DNA from: Microcaldota archaeon
Lineage (GTDB): Archaea; Micrarchaeota; Micrarchaeia; Micrarchaeales; Micrarchaeaceae
Assembly: GCA_021834785.1 (NCBI GenBank)
Contig: JAKBRJ010000001.1
Coordinates: forward strand, 23,464 to 87,463
Reading direction: 5' to 3'
Length of the DNA: 64,000 nucleotides
The notes beneath the pieces are model-generated. The model was not told the origin of the DNA. It saw only the letters and a list, made by a program, of their open reading frames with translations, and did not search any database. The translations under genes were made by a program, and so were the position numbers. This document shows, one piece after another, positions 8,795-17,283 of this stretch. Numbering within the stretch: the first letter of the stretch is position 1; each line of letters opens with the position of its first letter.

Positions 8795-9118
8795 TTATTC
8801 TTTGGCTCCTTCTCCGCCCTTCGGCTGCCCATTTGAGCCCTCTGATTTTTTCATCCTTTCAATTATAAATTTCGGTTCTACCCTTTCTAATTCAGCAGCA
8901 CTTGAATATGAATGCGCGATGCCTACGCTTCTCTTCATGCCGAATTCCTGATTCAGCGACACTATAACCGTATTGTCTGGGCTGAGGTTCAATTTCTTGC
9001 ACAGTTCGCGCTTTGCATCTGCCTTCGAATTTGTAGCCTCATATCCCGTAATATAGAATTCCAATTCCCTCCTTTTCAGCATGTTGTTCTCTGTATCGTT
9101 TATTATTTTAAGTTCCAT
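8795..9118 (-). CDS. rps24e: Ribosomal protein eS24
   Basis: A 107-residue protein. NNMLKRRELEFYITGYEATN and DNTVIVSLNQEFGMKRSVGI are the recognisable eS24 core, with an acidic/glycine tail. It lies 4 nt after aIF5A and 13 nt before eS31, as part of one operon. Confidence 0.94.
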   Translation of the reverse strand: MELKIINDTENNMLKRRELEFYITGYEATNSKADAKRELCKKLNLSPDNTVIVSLNQEFGMKRSVGIAHSYSSAAELERVEPKFIIERMKKSEGSNGQPKGGEGAKE

Positions 9119-9122
9119 AAAA

Positions 9123-9530
9123 TCACTCAGTTCCAGTAATCCTTGAAAGCATCCTCCTGCCCATGGCTTCCATAACCTCTACTTCATTGCCAGCAGCTAT
9201 CTTGCCTTTCAACTCTGCAGGTATAGGCAGCTCGTACACTTCGTAAGTCTCAGAATCCATGATCTGCGCGTTTGCACCGTTTATCGAAACAATCTGTGCG
9301 CGCTTCTTCTTTATTACAGGCACTTCCGTATCGCCGTCGCTCGGCTTCAGGAACGTCTTCTTTTGGCCATCGAATATGCCTATTGCTGTAATGCGCATCT
9401 TTGCAGAGCCGTGCTTGCCTGGAGAGCTTGTCTCTATATCCACAACCTTGCACGGTATTCCGTCTATCAATATGAACCTGCCGACCTTTATTTCCTTCAT
9501 TGATACCCTAAGTATTTCTTCTTCTGCCAT
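9123..9530 (-). CDS. eif5a: Translation initiation factor aIF5A
   Basis: A 135-residue protein with an SH3-like N domain and OB-fold C domain. ETSSPGKHGSAKMRI contains the lysine that becomes hypusine. It promotes peptide-bond formation at difficult sequences. The modifying enzyme, deoxyhypusine synthase, is encoded at 17981-18937. It is the first gene of the operon with eS24 and eS31. Confidence 0.96.
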   Translation of the reverse strand: MAEEEILRVSMKEIKVGRFILIDGIPCKVVDIETSSPGKHGSAKMRITAIGIFDGQKKTFLKPSDGDTEVPVIKKKRAQIVSINGANAQIMDSETYEVYELPIPAELKGKIAAGNEVEVMEAMGRRMLSRITGTE

Positions 9531-9664
9531 GTTACGACCTTGTATAGACTTTGCTCAACTCCATTTCGAACGTAATTTTTAAAAAGAAATGTAATTCGGA
9601 GCTTAAAATTCAAGACTATTGTTCAATTAAGATTTATATACTTTAGCATGAAAACGATTTTCCA

Positions 9665-10372
9665 TTAGTCGAAAAATCTCGCTTTTATTATGTATGCCAG
9701 TATGCCTACGGCCCCTGACACGCCTATCTTCTTGCCCTCGGAAAACGTCCTGCCCTTGTATCTTATGCTTATGCTTCTTATTGCATATCCATTCTTTGAG
9801 AGTTTTACGGCAATTTCGGGATCGAGTTCCCATCCATCCTGCCTAAGCCTTTCCCCATGCAGCATGCTTAATTTGAAGACTTTATATGCTGCATTTATAT
9901 CCTTGAGCTTTTGGCCGTACAGTAGGTTGAACGTCAGGGTATGTGCCTGCGTAGCCAATTCGCCTAACAGGTACTTGTGCCCGTTGTTGATTTTCCTGTA
10001 TCCAAATACCGGGTTTTTATCGCTCAACGATGCAAGCATCTTTCCGTAATCCTCGGGATAATATTCATCGTCAGCATCCTGTATTATCACTATGCCGCCT
10101 TTTATGCGTTCTATTCCCAGCCTGACTGCATGCCCTTTTCCTTTTTTGACATCGCTATATACAATCGTTGCCTTTCTTCCTGCGCCTGCCAATGCCCTCT
10201 TTATCTCGCTTAATGTATTGTCCGAAGACTTATCATAGATTATTATAAGCGTATCGACAGACTTCTGCTTCAGGACCCTCTTTATTATATTATAAACAGT
10301 ATTGCCTTCGTTATATACAGGCATTATCACATTTACTGCCTCGCCTTTGTACATTTGGACCACAACACGCAT
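9665..10372 (-). CDS. Family 2 glycosyltransferase, dolichyl-phosphate mannosyltransferase-like
   Basis: A 235-residue GT-A enzyme. VNVIMPVYNEGNTVYNIIKR at the N-terminus and VIIQDADDEYYPED (the D-x-D metal site) fit the GT2 clan, and the compact length with no membrane tail resembles soluble DPM1/polyprenyl-phosphate glycosyltransferases. The likely role is charging a lipid carrier for surface glycans. It is monocistronic, with upstream ATG 10372. Confidence 0.85.
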   Translation of the reverse strand: MRVVVQMYKGEAVNVIMPVYNEGNTVYNIIKRVLKQKSVDTLIIIYDKSSDNTLSEIKRALAGAGRKATIVYSDVKKGKGHAVRLGIERIKGGIVIIQDADDEYYPEDYGKMLASLSDKNPVFGYRKINNGHKYLLGELATQAHTLTFNLLYGQKLKDINAAYKVFKLSMLHGERLRQDGWELDPEIAVKLSKNGYAIRSISIRYKGRTFSEGKKIGVSGAVGILAYIIKARFFD

Positions 10373-10456
10373 ATGCCATTTACTATTAATTTATATGAAG
10401 GATAAGCATAAAAAATAAAAATGCATCCCAACGATGGGATGCCGTCTTACGGGAAC

Positions 10457-11482
10457 TTAATATATCCTGTCGATTCCTGCAAGGAAATCTGTGCTTACTG
10501 CGGCGCTTGACGCTGGAATCGGTGCTGTGCCGAACCTTGGGGTAACTCCCGTTATTATTGACATGACGCTTATCCTGTCGTTCATTTCAGGAGTCAATCG
10601 TGCACCGAAGATAACATTTGCTTTTGCATCTATACCTTCTGTGACCTGTTCGCCTATCCTTGTTGCTTCATCTATCGTAAGCGACGTTCCTCCGGTAACA
10701 TGTATCATCGCACTCTTCGCCTGCGATATGTCCACATCAAGCAATGGATGCTGCAGCGTTGACTTTATTACCTTCTGGACTTTGTCCGTACCTGAGCCAA
10801 ATCCTATATTTATGACTGCAGTGCCTCCGTCCCTAAGTATGGTCCTTACATCCGCAAAATCTAGGTTTATAAGGCTTGGCAGACTTATCGTATCGGCAAT
10901 GCCCTTTACTGCATTGGATGCTATATTGTCTATCAGCTCGAATGACTTTTCCATCGGGATGTTGGGTGCATAACTCAGCAACCTATCGTTTTCTATCACT
11001 ATCGTTGTATCTGCGTTCTTCCTTAGCTGCTCAAGTGACCAATCCGCTTTTGCCTTCCTGCTCCTTTCCAATGCAAACGGATATGTAACGAATGCCACCA
11101 CCAGTGAGCCTTGCTCCTTTGCAAGTTGCGCTATGAATGGCGCTGCGCCTCCTCCTGTGCCTCCGCCCATTCCTGCTGCAATGAATACCATGTCGTATCC
11201 GCTGATTGCCTCCATGATCTTATCCTTGTCCGCTTCTGCACATTTCATTGCAACTTCTGGAAATCCACCTGCGCCGAGCCCATGGGTCATGTCTTTGCCT
11301 ATGAGCAGGCGCTTGTCCGCATGTATTATATTCAGGTGCTTCGCATCCGTATTTATGGCTACGGTAGTCGCACTCTTTATTCCGTTATTGTAAAGCCTGT
11401 TCACTAGGTTGCTGCCTTGGCCGCCGACTCCAACTACCACTATCTTTGCGGTAAATTCTTCATCCATGTTGTTTCCCATCAT
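10457..11482 (-). CDS. ftsZ: FtsZ paralogue A (variant GTP-binding signature)
   Basis: A 341-residue tubulin-like GTPase. VVGVGGQGSNLVNRL, AINTDAKHL and the T7-loop NLDFADVRTI, whose aspartates activate the neighbouring subunit's GTP, are all present. The tubulin signature reads GMGGGTGGGAAP, where GGGTGTG or GGGTGSG is usual. The C-terminus is short with no obvious SepF/FtsA-binding tail. The chosen ATG at 11482 has GGTGG with a 5-nt spacer; TTG 11494 is the longer alternative. It sits about 26 nt downstream of paralogue B and is probably co-transcribed with it. Confidence 0.93.
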   Translation of the reverse strand: MMGNNMDEEFTAKIVVVGVGGQGSNLVNRLYNNGIKSATTVAINTDAKHLNIIHADKRLLIGKDMTHGLGAGGFPEVAMKCAEADKDKIMEAISGYDMVFIAAGMGGGTGGGAAPFIAQLAKEQGSLVVAFVTYPFALERSRKAKADWSLEQLRKNADTTIVIENDRLLSYAPNIPMEKSFELIDNIASNAVKGIADTISLPSLINLDFADVRTILRDGGTAVINIGFGSGTDKVQKVIKSTLQHPLLDVDISQAKSAMIHVTGGTSLTIDEATRIGEQVTEGIDAKANVIFGARLTPEMNDRISVMSIITGVTPRFGTAPIPASSAAVSTDFLAGIDRIY

Positions 11483-11508
11483 AGTATCCACCAAAAAATA
11501 AAAAGGAA

Positions 11509-12567
11509 TCAGCCTATAATCTCCAAATCGGAATATGACCCTTCCTTTTTCTTTTCATTAAGCTTGCCTACGATGCTTGCACCCTTTACTCCGGTCACTA
11601 TCGCAACAATCTCTATCTGGTCGTCATAGCCTGGGATAAGCCTTGCTCCCCATTTTATGTTAGCTTTTGGATCCATGCGCTCCGTTATTATCTCTCCCGC
11701 TTTTATCGCATCCCCTATGGACAATGATGCCCCTCCGGAGATGTGAATCAATGCGCCGGTTGCACCTTCGAAATCAACATCCAGAAGCTTGTTCTTCAAT
11801 ACCGATTCCGATGCTATGTTCACCTTGTCAGTGCCCTTTCCACTGCCCACAGCTATGAAACCCACATCGCCGCCGCCCATTATCGACCTTACATCGGCAA
11901 AATCTATGTTTATCAGGCTAGGCTGCGTTATTGTCCATACAAGCCCGCCCAGAGCTTTTGCAAGCACTTCGTCAGCGAGAGCAAACGCCTCGTTCATTGG
12001 CAGGTTAGGTACTAGTTTTACAAGCCTGTTGTTATCTAAGATTATTACGCTGTCGCTGTATTTCCTCAATTCCTGAATTCCTTCTTCTGCCTTTACCTTT
12101 CTTATCCTCTCAAGATCAAACGGATATGTGACCATGGACACTACGATGGCGCCTTGCTCCTTTGCTATCTGCGCAGCCACTTTTATTGATCCGGTGCCCG
12201 TGCCTCCGCCCATTCCTGCACATAGGAATACCAGTTGGGCGCCTTCAAATACCTTTTCTATAAGTTGCCTATCTATTTCTGCTGCCTTTGCACCTATTGC
12301 AGGATCACCGCCTGCACCCAAGCCTCTCGTAAGATTCTTGCCTATAAGAACCTTCGTTATCCTTTCATCGATTATCTTGAAATGTTGGTAGTCGGTATTC
12401 ACAGCGACAAATTCAGTTCCTTTTACTCCTGCCTTTATCAGCCTGTTAACTATATTGTTGCCTCCTCCACCAAAACCCGCTGTAACTATTTTTATCTGAG
12501 AAGATCCGAAGTCCTCGCCTCCGGTGCTATTCGTGTTCCCTAAAATCTCGTTTACCAAGTCGCTCAT
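11509..12567 (-). CDS. ftsZ: FtsZ paralogue B
   Basis: A 352-residue FtsZ. VTAGFGGGGNNIVNRL, AVNTDYQHF, the intact signature GMGGGTGTGS and T7-loop NIDFADVRSI show a competent GTPase. A polar N-terminal tail and a charged C-terminal tail (KKKEGSYSDLEIIG) flank the domain. Sequence similarity to paralogue A in the stretch VTYPF...LERxRKxKA suggests the two arose by tandem duplication. Polymerisation into a division ring is expected from the family. Confidence 0.94.
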   Translation of the reverse strand: MSDLVNEILGNTNSTGGEDFGSSQIKIVTAGFGGGGNNIVNRLIKAGVKGTEFVAVNTDYQHFKIIDERITKVLIGKNLTRGLGAGGDPAIGAKAAEIDRQLIEKVFEGAQLVFLCAGMGGGTGTGSIKVAAQIAKEQGAIVVSMVTYPFDLERIRKVKAEEGIQELRKYSDSVIILDNNRLVKLVPNLPMNEAFALADEVLAKALGGLVWTITQPSLINIDFADVRSIMGGGDVGFIAVGSGKGTDKVNIASESVLKNKLLDVDFEGATGALIHISGGASLSIGDAIKAGEIITERMDPKANIKWGARLIPGYDDQIEIVAIVTGVKGASIVGKLNEKKKEGSYSDLEIIG

Positions 12568-12678
12568 TCAAATCGCCTTTGAATAAAAAAATTTGTCACT
12601 TAACCTTTAAAAGCTTTCTGTTTTTGTATGAGATAATAGTAGTTCTGACTTTTATTACGACGCTGCATTATTTGCAAT

Positions 12679-13317
12679 TTATTTGACTTGATTATTGCTC
12701 AATACTGAGGATATCTTGCCAGATTGATTAAGCACAGCATAAAGTGAATAGTTTGCGTTAACCGCTTGATAGGTTATAACCCATGCATTATGCATGCTCG
12801 CATTTATAGGCAAGATGCTGTCGTTCAGCAGGTAATAAAATTTTGCATTTACCTGCGTATTATTGTATCCATATTGACTTAGATAGCCCATCATCGCAGG
12901 ATTTTTCTGCTCGTATACTTCAGTTATTGCTACAGCAGGATTGCCGACCACATACGATGATGAATACGCAGACCCGGATATGACGCAATTTCCGACGTAC
13001 TTGTTGTATAGGCTTGGAAGAAGGGTCATTGCAGGGTAGTCAAATCCTTCTATAAGTAGTGTAGGGCATGCACGTGTACCATTGGAAATTAGCCTTACAA
13101 CTACATCCCAGCTGCCGCTTTTTATAGAGGAGGGAGTGACGTTTATTATTTTTATTGATGAGTTAGGATTCTGCTGCTGGAGGTCTTTAATTACATAGCC
13201 CTCGACAGTATTGGCGGTAAGCGTAGAAGGGTTAAGGTGTTGAGAGAGCACGTACGCAATTCCGAATATTGCAATAAGCAGTATTGCGAATACGGCTATC
13301 TTCGATATTAATTCCAT
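12679..13317 (-). CDS. Hypothetical membrane-anchored extracytoplasmic protein
   Basis: A 212-residue protein. Residues 5-25 (ISKIAVFAILLIAIFGIAYV) are a signal anchor. The remainder is polar, rich in N, S, Y and Q with several N-x-S/T sites, so probably external and glycosylated. Two cysteines (RACPTLL and GNCVISG) could form a disulfide. I do not recognise the family. It lies between the ftsZ pair and ornithine carbamoyltransferase. Confidence 0.65.
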   Translation of the reverse strand: MELISKIAVFAILLIAIFGIAYVLSQHLNPSTLTANTVEGYVIKDLQQQNPNSSIKIINVTPSSIKSGSWDVVVRLISNGTRACPTLLIEGFDYPAMTLLPSLYNKYVGNCVISGSAYSSSYVVGNPAVAITEVYEQKNPAMMGYLSQYGYNNTQVNAKFYYLLNDSILPINASMHNAWVITYQAVNANYSLYAVLNQSGKISSVLSNNQVK

Positions 13318-13394
13318 ATTTTAGATATACATACTAAGAAATTTAACTCTTATTAGATTGGAGGTGCATCCGCACATGTGGGAAAATCCCGCAG

Positions 13395-14294
13395 TTACCT
13401 GTCTATTGATAGATACAGCAGTATCGCCTTTGCAATCAGCATCTTGTTCTTTGCCTGTTCCCACACTACGCTTTTCGGGCCGTCAATAACATCGGCGGAT
13501 ATCTCTTCACCGCGGTGCGCAGGCAGGCAATGCATCACTATAGCATCGGAATTCGCCATGTCCACCATGTGCTGATCCACCTGATAGCCCGCAAATAGTT
13601 TTCTCCTTTCTTCGGCAATTTTTTCCTGACCCATGCTTACAAATGTATCTGTATATATTACGTCTACATTATCCATTCCATCTTCGATTGAGGCTGTCAC
13701 TTCAACATTGCCGTATTCTCTGGCCTTGTTGAAATAAGTGCTGTTAGGAAGATATCCGTTTGGGCCTATAAGCACCATGTTAGCGCTTAATTTCGATGCG
13801 GTTATCATAAGCGAATTTGCAGTATTGCTAGCTATGTCGCCAACGAATGCAATCCTTATATTATGGAGGTTTTTCTTGTGCGCCTTTATAGTGTACATGT
13901 CAACCAATGCCTGAGTAGGATGCTCCAAATCAGTCAACGCGTTTATTACAGGCACGGAAGAACATTCGGCCAACTCAATAAGGTCATCTTGGCTGTACAT
14001 CCTTGCAGCTATAAAATCAGAATAACTGCTCAGGACCCTAGACGTATCCCCTACCGACTCGCCTCTGGAAAGATGAGTAGTCTGCGCATCTATGTATACA
14101 GATTTGCCGCCCAGCTGCGCCATTGCTGCCTCAAATGACAGGCGTGTCCTTGTAGAAGGCTTCTCGAAAAGCAGTGAAAGAATAGAATTTTCCTTTATGG
14201 CTGTCTCCTCCTTATTCTCTTTTAGATTGTCAGCTATTTCGAATATCTTGTTAATCTGGTCCTTTGAAAGGTCATTGGAACTTAGTATATTCAA
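13395..14294 (-). CDS. argF: Ornithine carbamoyltransferase
   Basis: About 299 residues. The carbamoyl-phosphate loop FEKPSTRTRLSFEAAM, the HPTQALVDMYT motif and the ornithine-binding HCLPAHRGEEIS are all present. It interconverts ornithine plus carbamoyl phosphate with citrulline. With arginine deiminase at 39740 it could run catabolically. The start is TTG 14294, with GGTGG and a 6-nt spacer; the upstream gene's stop overlaps this ribosome binding site, so translation is probably coupled. Confidence 0.93.
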   Translation of the reverse strand: MNILSSNDLSKDQINKIFEIADNLKENKEETAIKENSILSLLFEKPSTRTRLSFEAAMAQLGGKSVYIDAQTTHLSRGESVGDTSRVLSSYSDFIAARMYSQDDLIELAECSSVPVINALTDLEHPTQALVDMYTIKAHKKNLHNIRIAFVGDIASNTANSLMITASKLSANMVLIGPNGYLPNSTYFNKAREYGNVEVTASIEDGMDNVDVIYTDTFVSMGQEKIAEERRKLFAGYQVDQHMVDMANSDAIVMHCLPAHRGEEISADVIDGPKSVVWEQAKNKMLIAKAILLYLSIDR

Positions 14295-14296
14295 AA

Positions 14297-14698
14297 TCAA
14301 CCACCGAATATGGCGCCGAAACCCTGATTTGCCCTGCTCTCTTCATCGTGTATTATCGCGATTATTTTATCCTCAGATTCCTTGCCTGACCTCTTCACGG
14401 TCTTGAATTCCTTTGAAAACCGCTCTTCTGCCAATTTCAGGAAATCCTCGTTCGCCTTTAGGTATAGATAGTATTTGTTTTTGTCAAGGCCGACCGAAAT
14501 GCCGTCCCTGATGCTGTATTCCTGCCTTGTAAATATAGCATTGGCATATTTATCTCCAGACAGCTTCTTGAGCGCTGCATCGTCTAGGGTTTTATCCAGA
14601 TACGGATCATATTCCAGCACCTTCTTGAGTGCAGGATATTCCTCATTATCGCATTCGTAAACGTGTTCAGGCATTTTGCTCATCCAGTAGTCTTGCAT
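14297..14698 (-). CDS. Hypothetical protein between eS8 and ornithine carbamoyltransferase
   Basis: A 133-residue charged protein, starting MQDYWMSKMPEHVYECDNEE and ending in a glycine-rich GFGAIFGG. No family is recognised. It overlaps the end of eS8 by 32 nt in another frame and abuts the next gene's start, so the three genes form a tightly coupled operon. The regular, charged helix-strand pattern supports a real protein. Confidence 0.7.
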   Translation of the reverse strand: MQDYWMSKMPEHVYECDNEEYPALKKVLEYDPYLDKTLDDAALKKLSGDKYANAIFTRQEYSIRDGISVGLDKNKYYLYLKANEDFLKLAEERFSKEFKTVKRSGKESEDKIIAIIHDEESRANQGFGAIFGG

Positions 14699-15074
14699 TG
14701 ACAGTGCCTTCCCTCCCAGGTCTGTTGATGACCACAGCCTTGCCCATGTCCGTATTTATTATCGTGCCTTTGGTTATTATATTCTGTCTTGCAAAGTTTC
14801 GGTTGTCCTTTGATTCGAGCACGCCTTTTATTATAGCTTTCTTATATCCCTGCTTAGTGAGCAGATTTGCTATGCCTGCCTTTTTAAGCTTCATGGACAT
14901 GTTGCCGCCACGTCGCCTGATTGGTGCAGCATCGTCCTTCTCAGCTAATTTCGTAGCCGAAAAATAGTTGCCTGCCTCGCTTCTGTGTCTGTCACGGAAC
15001 TTGACCTTTATTTTTCCATTGCCGCTGCTCTTTGTACTTGAACCGGCGTGCACTTGCCTGCTAGATAAACTCAT
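14667..15074 (-). CDS. rps8e: Ribosomal protein eS8
   Basis: A 135-residue protein. The C-terminal half, NRNFARQNIITKGTIINTD and RPGREGTVNARLL, is the clear eS8 signature. The N-terminus (SSTKSSGNGKIKVKFRDRHR) is more divergent than usual for this family, which normally has a TGGR/KRK-type start. The promoter region carries two perfect 14-bp repeats (see separate entry). Confidence 0.88.
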   Translation of the reverse strand: MSLSSRQVHAGSSTKSSGNGKIKVKFRDRHRSEAGNYFSATKLAEKDDAAPIRRRGGNMSMKLKKAGIANLLTKQGYKKAIIKGVLESKDNRNFARQNIITKGTIINTDMGKAVVINRPGREGTVNARLLDEQNA

Positions 15075-15086
15075 TTAAATTACCTC

Positions 15087-15114
15087 TATAATATACGCAT
15101 TATAATATACGCAT
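15087..15114 (-). promoter_or_regulatory. Tandem 14-bp promoter repeats upstream of eS8
   Basis: TATAATATACGCAT occurs twice back to back (15087-15100 and 15101-15114, plus-strand reading). On the minus strand each unit contains a TATATTATA box-like core. The nearer copy is about 13-26 nt before the eS8 ATG and the farther copy about 27-40 nt before it, so the farther one is better placed to be a TATA box. Confidence 0.6.
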
Positions 15115-15499
15115 TATGTAGTATGACGTGCAAACTGCTTCGCGCATTGAAAAATATCGCTTGCAAACTGCAGGATTATATTGAAATAAAGAAATATAAT
15201 ATTATGCCTTGGCTATAGATTAGAGAGTTGGCAGCTTAAATATCTTTGCAAATAACCTTTAATAGAGTTTCTCTCCTCTTTTTGTCGCAGTGGAAAATTG
15301 GCGTATAGCCTGCTCAGGTGCCAGCTCGCGTAGGTCGCCTTTTCACTAGATGAAAATGATGGAGGCATATTATGATATTGCCGAAAGTTAGAAAAATGCA
15401 GCAAAGATAATGAAGGGCTTTACAGATTCTTTATATGCTGAAATATGCAGATAGAGAAGGGATAAATATCTAGATTTTATTTATATTATACTAAAGACC
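15115..15499. other. Unassigned 385-nt gap with a hairpin
   Basis: I see no convincing gene. At 15289-15347 the arms AGTG/CACT, AAAA/TTTT and GGCG/CGCC pair in register with two small bulges around a 32-nt loop that itself has CCTG/CAGG potential. This could be a structured RNA or a terminator-like element. RNase P, SRP and box C/D hallmarks were looked for and not found. A TATA-like run at 15477-15489 serves the next gene. Confidence 0.4.
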
Positions 15500-15502
15500 G
15501 TG

Positions 15503-16102
15503 ATGCTTGTGGTGACCCATAGCAAATACAACAATAACAAAAAATTCGACCTTAATGTAGTTTCAAGAAGCAGCATAGAACTGTCAAATGAAGCCCATAA
15601 ACTCTATTTTGACCTATTCAACAGGCAGGAATCGCTTATAGCAGAGTTCAAGAGGAAGATATCTAATTCCAGCAGCAAAGAGGAACTCATAATGGCAAAG
15701 CACACCTATAGAGTAGGCGTTTTGCATGAATATAGCTCATGCATAGAGAATATTATAGCATTAGTGGAGAAAGACCTTTCTAGCGGAGAGAAGGAAAAGA
15801 AGGCTAAAGCAGCCATAAAGAAGAATTATTCGGATTATATCAAAAGCATATCAAATGTACAGCACATTTGGGATGATGGATTCGTGAGCATGATAAACAA
15901 GAGCGACAGCTATATACGCAATACTATAGAGCAGATTGACAAAATATATAATGCTGGATTCTCAAACACAACGTGGAGCAATAGGATGTTGTCGATTATG
16001 CTCCTAAGTTTCATAGACGAAACTAGAGTCCTGAAGGAATTCAACGAAAAGCTCAAGACATTCGTCGACAGAATGAACTTTAATCGCATATTTAGAGAAT
16101 AG
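15503..16102 (+). CDS. Hypothetical helical protein
   Basis: A 199-residue, strongly helical and charged protein with long lysine/glutamate stretches (SSGEKEKKAKAAIKKNY), consistent with coiled coils. No catalytic motif or membrane segment is visible, and I do not recognise it. ATG 15503 follows in-frame GTG 15500. A TATA-like TTTATATTATA about 20 nt upstream suggests a nearly leaderless transcript. It is convergent with ftsZ paralogue C, 20 nt away. Confidence 0.65.
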   Translation: MLVVTHSKYNNNKKFDLNVVSRSSIELSNEAHKLYFDLFNRQESLIAEFKRKISNSSSKEELIMAKHTYRVGVLHEYSSCIENIIALVEKDLSSGEKEKKAKAAIKKNYSDYIKSISNVQHIWDDGFVSMINKSDSYIRNTIEQIDKIYNAGFSNTTWSNRMLSIMLLSFIDETRVLKEFNEKLKTFVDRMNFNRIFRE

Positions 16103-16122
16103 CGCATGCAGTTGCAATGGGC

Positions 16123-17214
16123 CTATTTGCCCAGCTTATTATTCTTTGTATCGAAGACTTCATCCAAGTCCAATTCCCTTATTTCAGCGATTCCCTTTTC
16201 TATGCCGCGCTCGCTATATTCCGGAAAGTCTACTCCGCTCACGACTATCATTATGCGAAGCGATTCCTTTTGCATGCCCTCTTCTATGCGTGCACCCCAT
16301 TTAAGCATAGCATCCGGGCTTATCCTGCTCGCCACCTCCTGAAATACAGATTCTGCTTCGCGCAGCGTCAAGCTTTCACCGCCTATTATGTTTATAAGCG
16401 CTTTCTTTGCATTGCTTAAGTCGACGTCGAGCATAGGGCTCTTTATCGCATTCTCCAATGCAACTATAGCCCTGTTCTGCTCCATGTTCGTAGCCATGCC
16501 TTCACCTGACCCTATGACGCCGTAACCTCCGTCCCTGAGTACCATCTTAAGATCGGCAAAGTCTATGTTGACCATGCCAGGTTTGGTTACCATTTCAACT
16601 ATGCCCTTTGTGGCACTTGCCAGGACTTCGTCCGATACCCTGAATGCCATGTTCAGCGGAAGGTCTGGCGCTATGCTTAGCAATTTATCATTATGTATTA
16701 TTATTACGGTATCGACTACCTTCTTTAATCTTGAGAGCCCTTCAAGCGCGTTCTTCACTCTTGTTTTTCCCTCGCTGGAAAAGGGCAGCGTTACTATAGC
16801 TATTGTGAGCGCCCCGATTTCCTTCGCTTCGTGAGCTATTGTGCTTACTGAACCGGTGCCCGTGCCTCCGCCCAGACCGCATGTTACGAATACCAGGTTT
16901 GCATCGCCAAGCACATGCTTTATCTCGTCCTTGCTCTCGATTGCAGCTTCTTCACCAACCTTTATGTCGCTGCCTGCACCTAGCCCTTTGGTAACCTTCT
17001 TACCGAGAAGCAGCTTGCGCTCAGCCGTAGTCTTTATTAGATGTGGTGCATCAGTATTCATCGCGACAAGGGTAGCGCCGTCTATGCCCAAGGCGGCGAG
17101 TCGTGTAATCGTGTTGCTGCCGCTGCCGCCAGTGCCCACAACATATATTTTCGGCTTTGCGCTCTCTATAAATCTTAGAATATCCTCGTCGTCGATGCTT
17201 GAAGAAACAACCAT
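16123..17214 (-). CDS. ftsZ: FtsZ paralogue C (FtsZ1-like)
   Basis: A 363-residue FtsZ. IYVVGTGGSGSNTITRL, AMNTDAPHL, the intact GLGGGTGTGS signature and T7-loop NIDFADLKMVL are present. The GLGGGTGTGS form and the SIAPDLPLNMAF segment are more FtsZ1-like than paralogues A and B. The C-terminal extension ELDLDEVFDTKNN is acidic. It is transcribed away from the preceding unknown gene and separated by about 3.5 kb from the ftsZ pair. Confidence 0.94.
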   Translation of the reverse strand: MVVSSSIDDEDILRFIESAKPKIYVVGTGGSGSNTITRLAALGIDGATLVAMNTDAPHLIKTTAERKLLLGKKVTKGLGAGSDIKVGEEAAIESKDEIKHVLGDANLVFVTCGLGGGTGTGSVSTIAHEAKEIGALTIAIVTLPFSSEGKTRVKNALEGLSRLKKVVDTVIIIHNDKLLSIAPDLPLNMAFRVSDEVLASATKGIVEMVTKPGMVNIDFADLKMVLRDGGYGVIGSGEGMATNMEQNRAIVALENAIKSPMLDVDLSNAKKALINIIGGESLTLREAESVFQEVASRISPDAMLKWGARIEEGMQKESLRIMIVVSGVDFPEYSERGIEKGIAEIRELDLDEVFDTKNNKLGK

Positions 17215-17283
17215 AAAATTACCTTTTTCGATGTCGCCTGATTTATATTCCTTGAAAAAATCTAAAAAGATTGGTGAATTTAA

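Noticed and set aside
15213..15404. A 63-codon minus-strand frame in the gap after eS8
   Set aside because: Codon use and composition are unlike the neighbours, there is no ribosome binding site, and it overlaps the hairpin region.
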